From Serripes groenlandicus (lineage: Eukaryota; Mollusca; Bivalvia; Cardiida; Cardiidae), in contig JASEVX010000008.1 of assembly GCA_031761405.1 (NCBI GenBank), forward strand, positions 73,886,014 through 73,950,013: 64,000 bases of DNA, read 5' to 3'. Both the position numbers and the translations under genes were made by a program. This document shows, piece after piece, positions 45,895-56,624 of this stretch. Positions within the stretch are counted from its first letter, which is position 1. Each line of letters opens with the position of its first letter. The notes under the pieces were generated by a model. That model was not told the origin of the DNA, did no database searches, and saw nothing but the letters and a program-made list of their open reading frames with translations.

Positions 45895-46106
45895 TTAACC
45901 CTTCCCCACATTTATACAACAATTCTGCAGCAGACGACTTTGAACATATTATGTCAACAAAACAAAATCTCTATAATTAAATGGATAACCTATGATGAAA
46001 AGTGGGTAAACATTGTGGCAAAAAGAGAAATTGCACGTCACTATGTTTTCAAAAAGCTGTCTGCTGCAGAGGCGTCAGAAAGCGTCAATATGAGGGAAAA
46101 GGTTAA
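45895..46106. mobile_element. MITE, TTAACCC family
   Basis: Left TTAACCCTTCCCCACATTTA, right AATATGAGGGAAAAGGTTAA. It is in the orientation with TTCTGCAGCAGACGACTTTG at the left. Confidence 0.75.
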
Positions 46107-46134
46107 ATGAAAGTACAATATTTAAAGAGAGTCG

Positions 46135-46424
46135 GAAAACCATGGTGACAAAAGGAATGGATAACCTATGACCAAAAGTGGAAAACATTTGTGTCAAAAG
46201 GAGATAATAGCTCGTTTTGATCAATTTTTTTGTCGCCATTGTTTTCAAAAAGCTGTTGCATCGGAAAGTGTCTATATGAGACATTTTGTCGCTTTCTGCA
46301 ACAGATGCATTTTGAAAATATTTTGGCAAAAAAAAAAGTTGCTCAAAAAAAAATATCGTTTCATTTAAAGATTTCCCATATTTTTGCAAAGAAGTCTACA
46401 ATCTGTATCTGAAAAAGGGTTGAA
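46135..46424. repeat. TTAACCC family, two overlapping worn copies
   Basis: CTATGACCAAAAGTGGAAAAC and GTGTCTATATGAGACATTTTG, then TCTGCAACAGATGCATTTTG and AAAAAGGGTTGAAAG. Confidence 0.5.
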
Positions 46425-46561
46425 AGTAACGATATCATGCTTCCTAGGGTAAGAACTTTTAACCTCATAATTTTGTCTATTTCATTTCCTATACAACTAT
46501 ATTATTTGAGTTGTTCCAAAAATAATAAATTCTCTCTCAGTCCTGTTCTTTATATTATCAT

Positions 46562-46756
46562 TTTCTTTGAACATACTTTGTCAACAAATAGAAAATCTCT
46601 ATAATTGAATGGATAACCTATGACTAAAAGTGGAAAACATTGTGACCAACGGAGAAATTGGCTCATTTTGAGCAATTTCTTCTTAAGTCACTATGTTTTC
46701 AAAAGGCATCTGCTGCAGAGGCTGTCAGAAAGCGTCTATATGAAGGAAAGGGTTAA
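46562..46756. repeat. TTAACCC family, left end missing
   Basis: Starts inside the element at GAACATACTTTGTCAACAAA and ends at CTATATGAAGGAAAGGGTTAA. Confidence 0.7.
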
Positions 46757-46959
46757 ATCATTTCATTAATTCAGTAAATCTATTGAAAACTAAACCTCAA
46801 AAAGGGTTTATGAAATAGAAGAACAAAACTCAAAATGCTATTCAAGTGATGTACCTTATAAAAGACATTATGTAAAATCCTTGATTCCATTACTGTTTTG
46901 GAAGAAGACTAGATAAGGAGGGAGTAAACTGGTCTTTTCCAACAATATTTCTCTAATGA

Positions 46960-47290
46960 CTTGACTTAACCCTGTGAAGTGGGTACTCAACTACAACTCT
47001 TTTCAGTATCCACAACATAGGGTTTGAGGGTCATAATAATGATTTTGGGATATGGAATGCTTTTCTTATCTTGGGCTATGTTGTGGGAACTATGAAGAGT
47101 GGTATCAGTGATACAATTCTTTTGAGTACCCACAACATAGGGTTTGAGGGTCATAATAATGATTTAGGATATGGAATGTTTTTTCTTATCTCGAGCTATG
47201 TGTGGATAATATAATAATATAAGCCGAGTACCCACAACATATGGTTTTAGGGTCATATAATGATTTTAGAACACCATGGGAAAAGGCCCA
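46960..47290 (+). repeat. about 115-bp repeat, three copies, with hairpin
   Basis: CCACAACATAGGGTTTGAGG and TCATAATAATGATTT recur at 47010, 47130 and 47230. Between the first two, GCTATGTTGTGGGAACTATG and GAGTACCCACAACATAG pair as a hairpin. Related hairpins lie at 49279 and 58185. Confidence 0.7.
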
Positions 47291-47516
47291 GCTGAATTTC
47301 AGATCACCAGGCCATCTCCATGCTCTATCTTATCAGTTGTTACATTCTTGAGTAAGTAATATATGAACAGACAAGATCTTGATCAGATTTTGCAGATTCA
47401 CAGGCTGATCTGGACTACACTTCAATAAAAGCCAATTAGCACATTTTCCAATAGACAGGCTCATACACACGCCTTTTTTGTAAATGGCTGAAGGATGATT
47501 TACAGATAGAAATTAC

Positions 47517-47649
47517 CTGGAGCTGGTCTTGTTCCTCTAGCAGCTGGGCTATTGGAGTAACCTCCCCTGCCTGAAGATGGGGGGCTGTCAGCGTAACCGC
47601 CACCCATGCCTGGAGAAGCACCTCGTCCCACTGGTCTGGGTGCTTGATA
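47517..47649 (-). CDS. ZC2HC1A: ZC2HC1A-type gene, exon after the second zinc finger
   Basis: Acceptor ATATGTTACAG precedes 47649 and donor CCAG|GTAATT follows 47517 on the minus strand. The frame (phase 0 in, phase 1 out) encodes 44 residues rich in Gly, Pro and Ser, such as YQAPRPVGRGASPGMGGGY and GTRPAP. This kind of flexible region follows the second C2HC finger in ZC2HC1 proteins. The assignment rests on strand, phase and order with the exon at 49587. Exons after this one, including the C-terminal cysteine-rich CxxCG segment known in vertebrate ZC2HC1A, were not found in the window. Confidence 0.6.
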
Positions 47650-47740
47650 CTGTAACATATTAAAGTGAGATTTGTAAGAAACAAGTCGGCCCAAATTACT
47701 CTACTGGTACTAGTCAAAACAGCCCTGCCAGCTGTTTGCT

Positions 47741-47970
47741 TTAACCCTTTCTCTCATATTGACGCTTTCTGACGCCTCTGCAGCAGACGGCTTTTTGAAA
47801 ACATAGAAAAAATTGAAGAAATTGCACAAAACGTGCAATTTCTCCTTTTGTCACAATGTTTTCCACTTTTAGTCATGGGTTATCCATTTAATTATAGAGA
47901 TTTTCCATTATTTGACAAAATATGTTCAAAGTCATCTGCTGCAGAATTTTCGTATGAGGGAAAGGGTTAA
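47741..47970. mobile_element. MITE, TTAACCC family, reference copy
   Basis: Starts TTAACCCTTTCTCTCATATT and ends CGTATGAGGGAAAGGGTTAA, 230 bp. Inner parts also mirror each other: GCCTCTGCAGCAGACGGC against GTCATCTGCTGCAGAATT. The centre has GAAATTGCACAAAACGTGCA, a near palindrome, then ATTTCTCCTTTTGTCACAA. No coding capacity. Inserted in the intron of the zinc-finger gene. Confidence 0.85.
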
Positions 47971-48109
47971 ATTTTGCGTGAGAGAACCAGATAAAAAGTA
48001 AACCAACAAATAATTGAAAGACAATATTTCAAAGACGAACAGGCGTTATAAGAAGAAGCTTTTTTCAAAGTTTCCATTTTCCATCTATGAAGGTTAAAGT
48101 ACAGAATAT

Positions 48110-48860
48110 GGATCAACTGCACTACAGGAATATTGTTGCCAAAGCCTCCAAAGGCATTCAAAAACAGGAATATTGTGCCCCCCCCCCCCCCCCCAATGAC
48201 ATTCCAAAACAGGAATAGTGTTGCCAAAGCCCCCAAAGGCATTCCAAAACAGGAATATTGTTGCCTGCCAATCTCTCTCCCCCCCCCCCCCCCAATGACA
48301 TTCCAAAACAGGAATAGTGTTGCCAAATCAACCAATGGCATTCCAAAATAGGAATATTGTTGCAAAAATCCCCCAATGGCATATTGTTGCTAAAGCCCCC
48401 AATGGCATACCAAAACAGGAATATTGTTGCCCACATCCCCAAATGGTATATTGTTGCCAAAGCCCACAATGCCATTCCAAAACAGGAATAGTGTTGCTAA
48501 ATATCCCAATGGCATTCCAAAACAGGAACATTTGTGTCAAATCTCCCAATGGCATATTGGTGCCAAATCCCTCACCGCCCCCCCACCCGTATATCATTCC
48601 AAAACAGGAATATGGTTGTAAAATCACCCAATGGCATAGTGTTGTTGAAACCCTCCCCCAATGGCATAGTGATGCCGAAGCCCTCCCCCAATGGCATTCT
48701 AAAACAGGAATAGTGTTGCCAAAGCCCCCAATGGCTTTCCAAAACAGGAATATTGTTGTCAAATCCCCAATGGCATATTGTTGTCAAAGTCTACAATGGT
48801 ATTCCAAAACAGGAATGGTGTTGTCAAAGCCTCTGAATGACATTCTAGAACTGGAATAAT
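48110..48860 (+). repeat. minisatellite, 40-48-bp unit, with poly-C tracts
   Basis: Units read ATTCCAAAACAGGAATATTG then TTGCCAAAGCCCCCAATGGC, about 15 copies, with parts missing in some. CCAAAACAGGAAT is constant. Two C runs of 14-18 bases lie at 48178-48195 and 48279-48293. Open frames on both strands are repeat artefacts. Confidence 0.9.
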
Positions 48861-49278
48861 TGTGTCTCCAATGGAATGCCAAGATACCAGAAATTTCACA
48901 ATTTACTGCTTATCTGTCAAATATAATGGAAACATATAACAGAGATCATTCGAGGAAAACCAATATTAAAATAAGTGATACAAATGTTGTAAAAGACAAG
49001 CTTGCACAATCATGCTTAGGAACCACAAGGATACTGCTTCACAGAATTTCTTGATACTTTCTAAGATTAATTGGTGAACAGTGCAGAGCCAGTTAAGATT
49101 GTGAGGATTTGCTGTCTGATCTGGATCTACACTGGTCACAAAGCCTTACAGTTGCTTTTTCTCAGAGTGCATCTTAATTAATCTGCTGTATCTAACACTA
49201 AACCATGCAGAGGACTAGATAAGGGGGAGATAACTGGTCTTTCCACACAATATCTCTCTTAAAACTCAACCAAACCCA
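48861..49278. other. non-coding stretch in the zinc-finger gene intron
   Basis: No exon-like segment or repeat could be supported. Confidence 0.4.
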
Positions 49279-49338
49279 ATGTTGTGGGTACTCAAAAGAA
49301 TGGTCTCACTGAGACAATTCTTTTGAGCACCCACAACA
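49279..49338. repeat. 60-bp near-perfect hairpin
   Basis: ATGTTGTGGGTACTCAAAAG and CTTTTGAGCACCCACAACAT are inverted copies with one mismatch; AATGGTCTCACTGAGACAATT closes the loop as a second short stem. Copies at 47076 and 58185 are less perfect. Confidence 0.75.
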
Positions 49339-49586
49339 TAGGCTTTTAGTGTCAAATAAGGATTTCAGAACATGAAAAATGCTCCTTATGCAGAGCTTTG
49401 ACCATGCAAACATAAAGCATTTTTGATAATGTCCCGTAAAGTTTGCGTATGAGAAACAATTAAAAGCAATATTGAAAATCTGTTCATTTTGATTCAGCAT
49501 TACATAAATAAACTATTCATATGATGTTGGTATGATATCACATTTTAATCACCACTTTAAACAAACAAATATATTCTTTATCTTAC

Positions 49587-49735
49587 ACTTTTTGCTGCTG
49601 CCCTCTTCTTCTCCGCTTCCGTTGGCTGTCGTTTGTTCCCTCCTGTCCTTAACTGTTGTTCTTTACAAAATGATATGTGTCGTTCAGCTGCTTTCTCACT
49701 AAAACGTCTAGCACAATGCGGGCATGCTATATAGT
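49587..49735 (-). CDS. ZC2HC1A: ZC2HC1A-type gene, exon with the second C2HC zinc finger
   Basis: Minus-strand acceptor TTATTTCCAG precedes 49735; donor AAAAGT|GTAAGA follows 49587. The exon starts in phase 1, so its first two bases complete the Asp codon begun by the exon at 53645. It encodes YIACPHCARRFSEKAAERH then ISFCKEQQ: a C-x2-C-x11-H-x3-C finger (zf-C2HC_2 type), closely matching the second finger of ZC2HC1A as I recall it. A basic, Lys/Ala-rich tail follows (EAEKKRAAAKS). The family's cellular role is poorly known. Confidence 0.85.
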
Positions 49736-49861
49736 CTGGAAATAATGTATATTCATACACTCTATATACAGTTCATATTCATTGCTCTCAACCCTTTCCA
49801 GGGCTTGCACTGTAGGTCTCCATTGTCGACAAATGGCGATTATATAATGAAGACGGCGATT

Positions 49862-50092
49862 TTAACCCTTTCCCTCATACGACAATTCTGCAACAGACGA
49901 CTTTGAACAAATTTTGTCAAAAAATAGAAAATCTCCATAATTGAATGGATAACCTATGTCTAAAAGTGGAAAACATTGTGGCAAAAGAAGAAATTGCTTG
50001 TTTTGAGCAATTTCTTCAATTGTCACTATGTTTTCAAAAAGCCCTCTGCTGCAGAGGCGTCAAAAAGCGTCTATATGAGGGAAAAGGTTTAA
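49862..50092. mobile_element. MITE, TTAACCC family
   Basis: Left TTAACCCTTTCCCTCATACG, right TCTATATGAGGGAAAAGGTTT; reverse orientation compared with 47741. Confidence 0.8.
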
Positions 50093-50099
50093 TCTTTAT

Positions 50100-50476
50100 T
50101 TCACCCTGAACCCCACTTTCCCACATACAACAAATCTGCAGGAAACATATGTAAATTCTTTGAATATGAATTAATGATTTCTGAATTTAGTTGAAATATA
50201 TTGTGGTAAAAGACGAAATTGGTCATTGGTTTGCTGCTGAAAAAGTCTCAAAATGCGCATGTGGGGAAAGTTTTAATATTGAATAGAGTGGAACATATTG
50301 TGGCAAAAGGAGAAATTGCTCTTTTGTCACAATGTTTACAAAGAGTTGTCTGCTGCAGAGGCGTCCGAAAAAGTCTGTATGAGGGAAAGGGTTAATGCAT
50401 AGAGATGTTCCGCTTTCTTGCCTAGATGTTTTAAAAGTCATCTGCTGCAGATTTGTTGTAAGTGGGAAACGATTAA
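50100..50476. repeat. TTAACCC family, two or three worn copies in series
   Basis: CCCACTTTCCCACATACAAC, GTCTGTATGAGGGAAAGGGTT (50373-50393) and CATCTGCTGCAGATTTGTTG mark successive ends. Boundaries between copies are unclear. Confidence 0.6.
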
Positions 50477-50584
50477 ACTCTTCTGAGAATTAAAGGATAT
50501 AATATTATGTTTCTCGAAAAAACAACAAGTTAGATACAAACACTTTTGGAAAAGTAGGAACAACTTGTTTTGAGCCATTTCAAT

Positions 50585-52170
50585 TTTTAGCTCACCTATG
50601 CACGAAGTGCAAGGTGAGCTATTGTGTGATCACATTTTGTCCGTCGTCCGTCCGTCGTGCGTCGTCTGTCGTGCATCGTCAACATTTCAGCTTGTTAACA
50701 CTCTACAGGCTACATTTTGCATCCAATCTTCATGAAAGTGTATCAGAACATTCATCTCTATCAAATCTTGAACAAGTTCGAAACTGGGCCATATGAGGTC
50801 AAAAACGAGGTCACTAGGTCAAATTGAAGCGAAATCTTGTTAACACTCTGGAGGCCACATCTTCAACTTGAGCATGTTGAAACTTTATCAGAATGTTTGT
50901 CTTGATGATATGTAGGTCAAGTTCGAACATGGGTCAAGTCGGGTCAAAAAGTAGGTCACTAGGTCAAATTGAAGGAAAATCTTGTTAACACTCCAGAGGC
51001 CGCAATTTTTGCTTCAGCAGTTTGAAATTTTGTCAGAATGTTTGTCTTAAAAATATCTAGGTCAAGTTCAAATATGGGTCAGAAACTAGGTCACTAGGCC
51101 AAATTGAGGCAAAATCTTGTTAACTATGTAGAAGCCGCATGTTTTGCTTCAGCAGCTTGAAATTTGGTCAGAATGTTGAGCTAAATGATATCTAGGCCAA
51201 GTTCGAATATGGGTCATGCAGGGTCAAAAACTAGGTTATAGGCCAAATTGAAGGAAAATCTTGTTAACACCTTGGATGCCGCATTTTTAGCTTCAGCAGC
51301 TTGAAATTTGGTCAGAATGTTTGTCTAAATGATATCTAGGCCAAGTTCGAATGTGGGTCATGCCGGGTTAAAACTAGGTCACTAGGCCAAATTGAAGGGT
51401 AATCTTGTTAACACTCTTCATACTGCATTTTTCACTTGAGCATGATGAAACTTTTATCAGGATGTTTTTCTTGATGATATGTAAGTCAAGTTCGATCAAG
51501 GGTCATGTTGGGTCATAAAATAGGTCACTAGGTCAAATTGAAGGAAAATCTTGTTAACACTCTAGAGGTCGCATTCTTTGCTTCAGCAGCTTGAAATTTT
51601 GTCAGAATGTTTGTCTTAAAGATATCTAGGTCAAGTTTGAATATGGGTCAGAAACTAGGTCACTAGGCCAAATTGAAGAAACATCTTGTTAACTCTGTAG
51701 AAGACACATTTTTTGCTACAGCAGCTTGACATTTAAGGAGAATATTTATCTAAATGATATCTAAGCCAAGTTCGAATATGGATCATGTAGGGTTATAAAC
51801 TAGGACACTAGGCCAAATTGAAGGAAAATCTTGTTAATGTTTGTCTGAATTATATCTAGGTCAAGTTCGAATATGGGTCATATTGGGTCAGAATCAAGGT
51901 CAATAAAGGAAAATATTGTTCAAACTCAAGAGGCCGCATTTTTACTTTGAGAAAGTTGAAAATTTGTCACAAGGTTGTCTTGATGATATCTAGTCCATGT
52001 TGGAATATGGGTCATATCAGGTAAAAAAATATAGATCACTAGGCCAAATGAAGGAAAATCTTGTTAACACTGTGGAGGTTGCATTCAGAATAATTGTCTT
52101 GATGTGTTTTGCATTGCAGTACATTGTATAATTAAGGTGAGCGATCCAGGGCCATCATGGCCCTCTTGTT
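50585..52170 (+). mobile_element. pearl-like element with tandem core, forward orientation
   Basis: Left TTTTAGCTCACCTATGCACG then AAGTGCAAGGTGAGC; right GTGAGCGATCCAGGGCCATC then ATGGCCCTCTTGTT. A CGTCCGTCCGTCGTGCGTCG run lies 40 bp in. Then about eight units of about 175 bp follow (CTAGGTCAAGTTCGAATATG; ACTAGGTCACTAGG; AAATTGAAGGAAAATCTTG; TTAACACTC). It is the reverse complement layout of 39068 and 42599 and the longest copy here. It lies in the intron between the zinc-finger exons. Confidence 0.8.
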
Positions 52171-52252
52171 TTTTCAATGAGTTACAAAATCATCAGATGC
52201 AAATGTTACCTAAATCAGAGTTAGGGAGGCTGATACAGGACAAACTCTTATT

Positions 52253-53053
52253 AACCCCTTCCCACAAACAACAAATCTGCAGCAGACGACTTTGTTAAAA
52301 ACATGCACAAACTAGAAATATCACTGAAGGTGATGAATACCCCCAGCTGGTGCCTGACAATATACATATGTATGAGAAATTCAAGGGTCCATAACTCATT
52401 TAAAAATAATTCCAGTGCAACACGCCGACAATATGCACAACTAGGCTTGGTATCAATCATTCTTGTGAAGTAATATTGAATTCTGACCAAGGGTTGCTGA
52501 GAAAGTGTTCACAAGAAATGGCTACAGATCAACTATGTATGAGAAATTCAAGGGGCCATAACTCATTTAAAAATAATTCCAGTGCAACACGCCGACAATA
52601 TGCACAACTAGGCTTGGTATCAATCATTCTTGTGAAGTAATATTGAATTCTGACCAAGGGTTGCTGAGAAATAGTGTTCACAAGAAATGGCTACAGATCA
52701 ACTATGTATGAGAAATTCAAGGGGCCATAACTCATTTAAAAATAATTCCAGTGCAACACGCCGACAATATGAACAACTAGGCTTGGTATCAATCATTCTT
52801 GTGAAGTTATATTGAATTCTGACCAAGGGTTACTGAGAAATAGTGTTCACAAGAAATGTCCAGACCAACGGACCGACAAACCATCAAACCGACCTACCGA
52901 CAAACCGACCGACAAGCGTGACTCCTACTACTACGTATCTGGGGGTATAATAAAGAAATATACATTTCATGACAGTATTTTGCAAGAATATTTTCTAAAG
53001 ATATCTGCTGCAGATCCATCCAAATGCATCTGCATTTTAGTGACAAAGTGTTA
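52253..53053. mobile_element. MITE, TTAACCC family, interrupted
   Basis: Left half from TTAACCCCTTCCCACAAACA, right half ending GCATTTTAGTGACAAAGTGTT. It is split by the inverted-repeat element at 52337-52948. Confidence 0.6.
52337..52948. mobile_element. inverted-repeat element with 167-bp tandem core (type 1)
   Basis: ATACCCCCAG at the left and CTGGGGGTAT at the right are perfect inverse copies. Inside are three units of about 166-168 bp (GGGGCCATAACTCATTTAAA; CAGTGCAACACGCCGACAAT; ACTAGGCTTGGTATCAATC; TTGAATTCTGACCAAGGG). Then comes an ACCGACAAACC/GACCGACAAGC simple-repeat stretch just before the right end. Confidence 0.8.
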
Positions 53054-53085
53054 ATAACATCTTAACACATTTTACAAGTAATACC

Positions 53086-53295
53086 TTAACCTGTTCCCAC
53101 ATAAATAAAGGCTTTCTGATGCCTCTGAAACAAACGACTAGTGAACACATCGATAAAAGGATTTCTCCTATTTCCACAGTGTTTTCAACTCTATTCAACA
53201 AATTAAACTTTCATTTACAGAAACTTTTCATATTTTTGCGAAGATGTTGTTTAATGTCACCTGCTACTGATTTGCTGTATGTGGGAAAGGGTTAA
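53086..53295. mobile_element. MITE, TTAACCC family
   Basis: Left TTAACCTGTTCCCACATAAA, right GTATGTGGGAAAGGGTTAA. Confidence 0.75.
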
Positions 53296-53338
53296 ACAGT
53301 TTACTAAATAAATTAAAATACAGATAGTAATGGAACTG

Positions 53339-53555
53339 TTAACACTTTCGCACTTGTAGATATGATCTAACGCCTCAGAGCAGATGACTTGTTGAAAACA
53401 TTGTGACAAAAGAAGAAATAGCTCAAAACAAACAATTTCTTCTTTTGCCAGTGTTTTCAACTTTTTCAGTAATTATACTTTCATTTATAAAGGTTTTTGC
53501 TTAGATGTTTTCAAAGTTGTATGCTGCATATTTGCTGTATGTGGGAAAGGGTTAA
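53339..53555. mobile_element. MITE, TTAACCC family
   Basis: Left TTAACACTTTCGCACTTGTA, right TGTATGTGGGAAAGGGTTAA; 90 bp from the zinc-finger exon at 53645. Confidence 0.75.
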
Positions 53556-53644
53556 AACAGACAATCAAAGAAAAATGAAGATGGAGCTGATAAGCCAAAC
53601 TGGCTGACATTGCTCCGAAGAAAAACAACAGTAATAAAACCCAC

Positions 53645-53783
53645 CTGGGTTGAGAGATGGTGGTGGCGGGGGTGGTAAGGGATCTCCTCTATCTATAGCA
53701 ACCTGTGCCCCTCTGGCGGCCCGGACATTGCTGATGAATTCTTGATGTTTAGCTTTCCAGTGGGACTTGGGTGGTTTTACAAC
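53645..53783 (-). CDS. ZC2HC1A: ZC2HC1A-type gene, linker and proline-rich exon
   Basis: Minus-strand acceptor CCTTTTCAAG precedes 53783; donor CCCAG|GTGGG follows 53645. The 139-bp exon enters in phase 0 and leaves in phase 1. It encodes KPPKSHWKAKHQEFISNVRA then ARGAQVAIDRGD and LPPPPPPSLNP, matching the stretch between the two zinc fingers of ZC2HC1A (a W-x3-H-x-EFI-type helix, then a polyproline run directly before the second finger). Phase agrees with both neighbours (61291 and 49587). Confidence 0.85.
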
Positions 53784-53855
53784 CTTGAAAAGGTAGGATA
53801 ATTATAATAAGTACATATATGTCATTATGTGTGTGTGGACCTTCATGAAAAAGTC

Positions 53856-53890
53856 TTCTTAAAGCATCTATATGAGGGAAAGGGTTAAAG
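53856..53890. repeat. TTAACCC family, terminus only
   Basis: GCATCTATATGAGGGAAAGG then GTTAAAG, a solitary right end between the exon and the next element. Confidence 0.55.
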
Positions 53891-53940
53891 TAAAACTAAG
53901 CTCATTCAAACAAGTAACTGGAGGATTGCAAGCAATACCA

Positions 53941-55787
53941 TAGTCCCCTACCGGTTTGCACTTTTGAGTCAAAAATTAGGCAAGCAAGAGTTATGGTTCA
54001 TGTCCACTGCACTCCCCCTTGATGAGATGCATCCATGTGTGAAATTTCATAACCATAGCTAGTACAGTTTTGGAGATATGCTCCGGACAAAAATCAAGTA
54101 TGAAAATAAAGAAAGGGAAATAACTCAAAAATTAGGGAAGCAAGAGTTATGGTTCATATGCACTGCACTCCGCATTGATGAGATGTATCCACATATGGAA
54201 TTTCATAGACCTAGGTAGTATAGTTTCGGAGATATGCTCCGGACAAAGAACTGGATTCCGCCCGCGCAATAACTCAAAAATTAATCAAGCAAGAGTTATG
54301 GTTCATCTGCACGGCAACCCCCCTTGATGAGGTGTATCCATGTGTGAAATTTCATAACCATAGGTAGTATGGTTTTAGAGATATGCTCCGGACATAAATC
54401 AAGTATGAAAATAAAGAAAGGGAAGTAACTAAAAAATTAGGCTAGCAAAAGTTATGGTTCATGTCCACTGCACTCCCCCTTGATGAGATGCATCCATGTG
54501 TGAAATTTCATAACCATAGCTAGTACAGTTTTAGAGATATGCTCCGGACAAAAATCAAGTATGAAAATAAAGAAAGGGAAATAACTCAAAAATTAGGCAA
54601 GGAAGAGTTATGGTTCATGTCCACTGCACTCCCCCTTGATACGATGTATTCATGTGTGAAATTTCATAGCCATAGCTAGTATAGTTATGGAGATATGCTC
54701 CGGACAAAAATCAAGTATGAAAATAAAGAAAGGGAAATAACTCAAAAATTAGGCAAGCAAGAGTTATGGTTCATGTCCACTGCACTCCCCCTTGATGAGA
54801 TGCATCCATGTGTGAAATTTCATAACCATAGCTAGTACAGTTTTGGAGATATGCTCCGGACAAAAATCAAGTATGAAAATAAAGAAAGGGAAATAACTCA
54901 AAAATTAGGGAAGCAAGAGTTATGGTTCATGTGCACTGCACTCCCCCTTGATACGATGTATTCATGTGTGAAATTTCATAGCCATAGCTAGTATAGTTAT
55001 GGAGATATGCTCCGGACAAAAATCAAGTATGAAAATAAAGAAAGAGAAATAACTCAAAAATTAGGCAAGCAAGAGTTATGGTTCATGTCCACTGCACTCC
55101 CCCTTGATACGATGTATTCATGTGTGAAATTTAATAGCCATAGCTAGTATAGTTATGGAGATATGCTCCGGACAAAAATCAAGTATGAAAATAAAGAAAG
55201 GGAAATAACTCAAAAATTAGGCAAGCAAGAGTTATGGTTCATGTCCACTGCACTCCCCCTTGATGAGATGCATCCATGTGTGAAATTTCATAACCATAGC
55301 TAGTACAGTTTTGGAGATATGCTCCGGACAAAAATCAAGTATGAAAATAAAGAAAGGGAAATAACTCAAAAATTAGGCAAGCAAGAGTTATGGTTCATAT
55401 GCACTGCACTCCGCATTGATGAGATGTATCCACATATGGAATTTCATAGCCATAGCTAGTACAGTTTTGGAGATATGCTCCGGACAAAAATCAAGTATGA
55501 AAATAAAGAAAGGGAAATAACTCAAAAATTAGGGAAGCAAGAGTTATGGTTCATATGCACTGCACTCCGCATTGATGAGATGTATCCACATATGGAATTT
55601 CATAGACCTAGGTAGTATAGTTTCGGAGATATGCTCCGGACAAAGAACTGGAAAACTGATTTGCCGGACTGACTGACTGACTGACTGACTGACTGACAGA
55701 TGGACTGACTGACTGACAGATGGACTGACGGACTGACGGACGGAGTGCAAACCTAAGAGTCCCCTTCGGCACGCCGGTAGGGGACTA
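53941..55787. mobile_element. inverted-repeat element with about 155-bp tandem core (type 2)
   Basis: TAGTCCCCTACCGG (53941-53954) and CCGGTAGGGGACTA (55774-55787) are perfect 14-bp inverse copies. TTTGCACT just inside the left end is matched by AGTGCAAA at 55744, but 22 bp intervene on the right only. The core has 11 units marked by GGAGATATGCTCCGGACA and AAGAGTTATGGTTCATGT. Units fall into variants (CCCTTGATGAGATGCATCC; CCCTTGATACGATGTATTC; CGCATTGATGAGATGTATCC). A GACT repeat (55668-55740) ends the core. Confidence 0.85.
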
Positions 55788-55813
55788 ATAAGCAAACCTT
55801 TATGGATAATGAT

Positions 55814-56513
55814 AAACAAGAGGCCCAAGAGGGCCAATATCGCTCCACGATACCAATCAACATGGCTTGAAGGAATCTGATAGAGGGTCACCCAAGGAAC
55901 ATTTCTACAAAATTATTTGAAAATCTGCTCAACACTTTCGGAGAAGAAGATTTTTTAAGTTTTCACTATGGTCATATAAAAAATAGCCCTGCCCTCTGGT
56001 GGCCATGTTTTTTGACCAATCAACATGGCTTGAAGGAATCTGATAGAGGGTCACCCAATGAACATTTCTACAAAATTATTTGAAAATCGGCTGAACACTT
56101 TCAAAGGAAGATTTTTTAAGTTTTCACTATAGCTATATAAGGCAAAATAGCCCCGCCCTCTGGCGGCCATGTTTTTTGACCAATCAACATGGCTTGAAGG
56201 AATCTGAGGGTCACCCAATGAACATTTCTACAAAATTATTTGAAAATCGACCTGACACTTTCGGAGAAGAAGATTTTTTAAGTTTTCACTATTTTTTTCT
56301 TTTGGTTGCCATGGGAAACATAATTATGGATGGATCACAAAAATTTGAAGGAATTTAAGAGAGGACATTGAGAGGATGCTTCCTATAAAGTTTCAACCAA
56401 ATTGGCCAGGTGGTTAGGGAGAAGAAGTTGTTTAAAGGAAAAAGTTAACGCACGCACGCCGGACAATACGCCATGACATAAGCTCGACTGGTTTTCAGCC
56501 AGTGGAGCTAAAA
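55814..56513 (-). mobile_element. pearl-like element, GGCGGCCATG core
   Basis: Left AACAAGAGGCCCAAGAGGGCC; right GACATAAGCTCGACTGGTTT then TCAGCCAGTGGAGCTAAAAA. Three and a half core units of about 180 bp (CTGGCGGCCATG; GACCAATCAACATGGCTTGA; GAAAATCGGC; TTTTTTAAGTTTTCACTAT). Confidence 0.7.
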
Positions 56514-56624
56514 ACCAAAAGAGTTTACATGAGATATTAGGACACTCAGGTCAAATTAGTTTGATTAAACAATTAATAATTACATTTCACAATTAAACAT
56601 GTATCCAACACAACCCTTAGCTTG

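Noticed and set aside
48094..48859. Open frames over the CCAAAACAGGAAT repeat, glycine- or proline-rich
   Set aside because: Glycine and proline runs come from poly-C/poly-G tracts; both strands are open.
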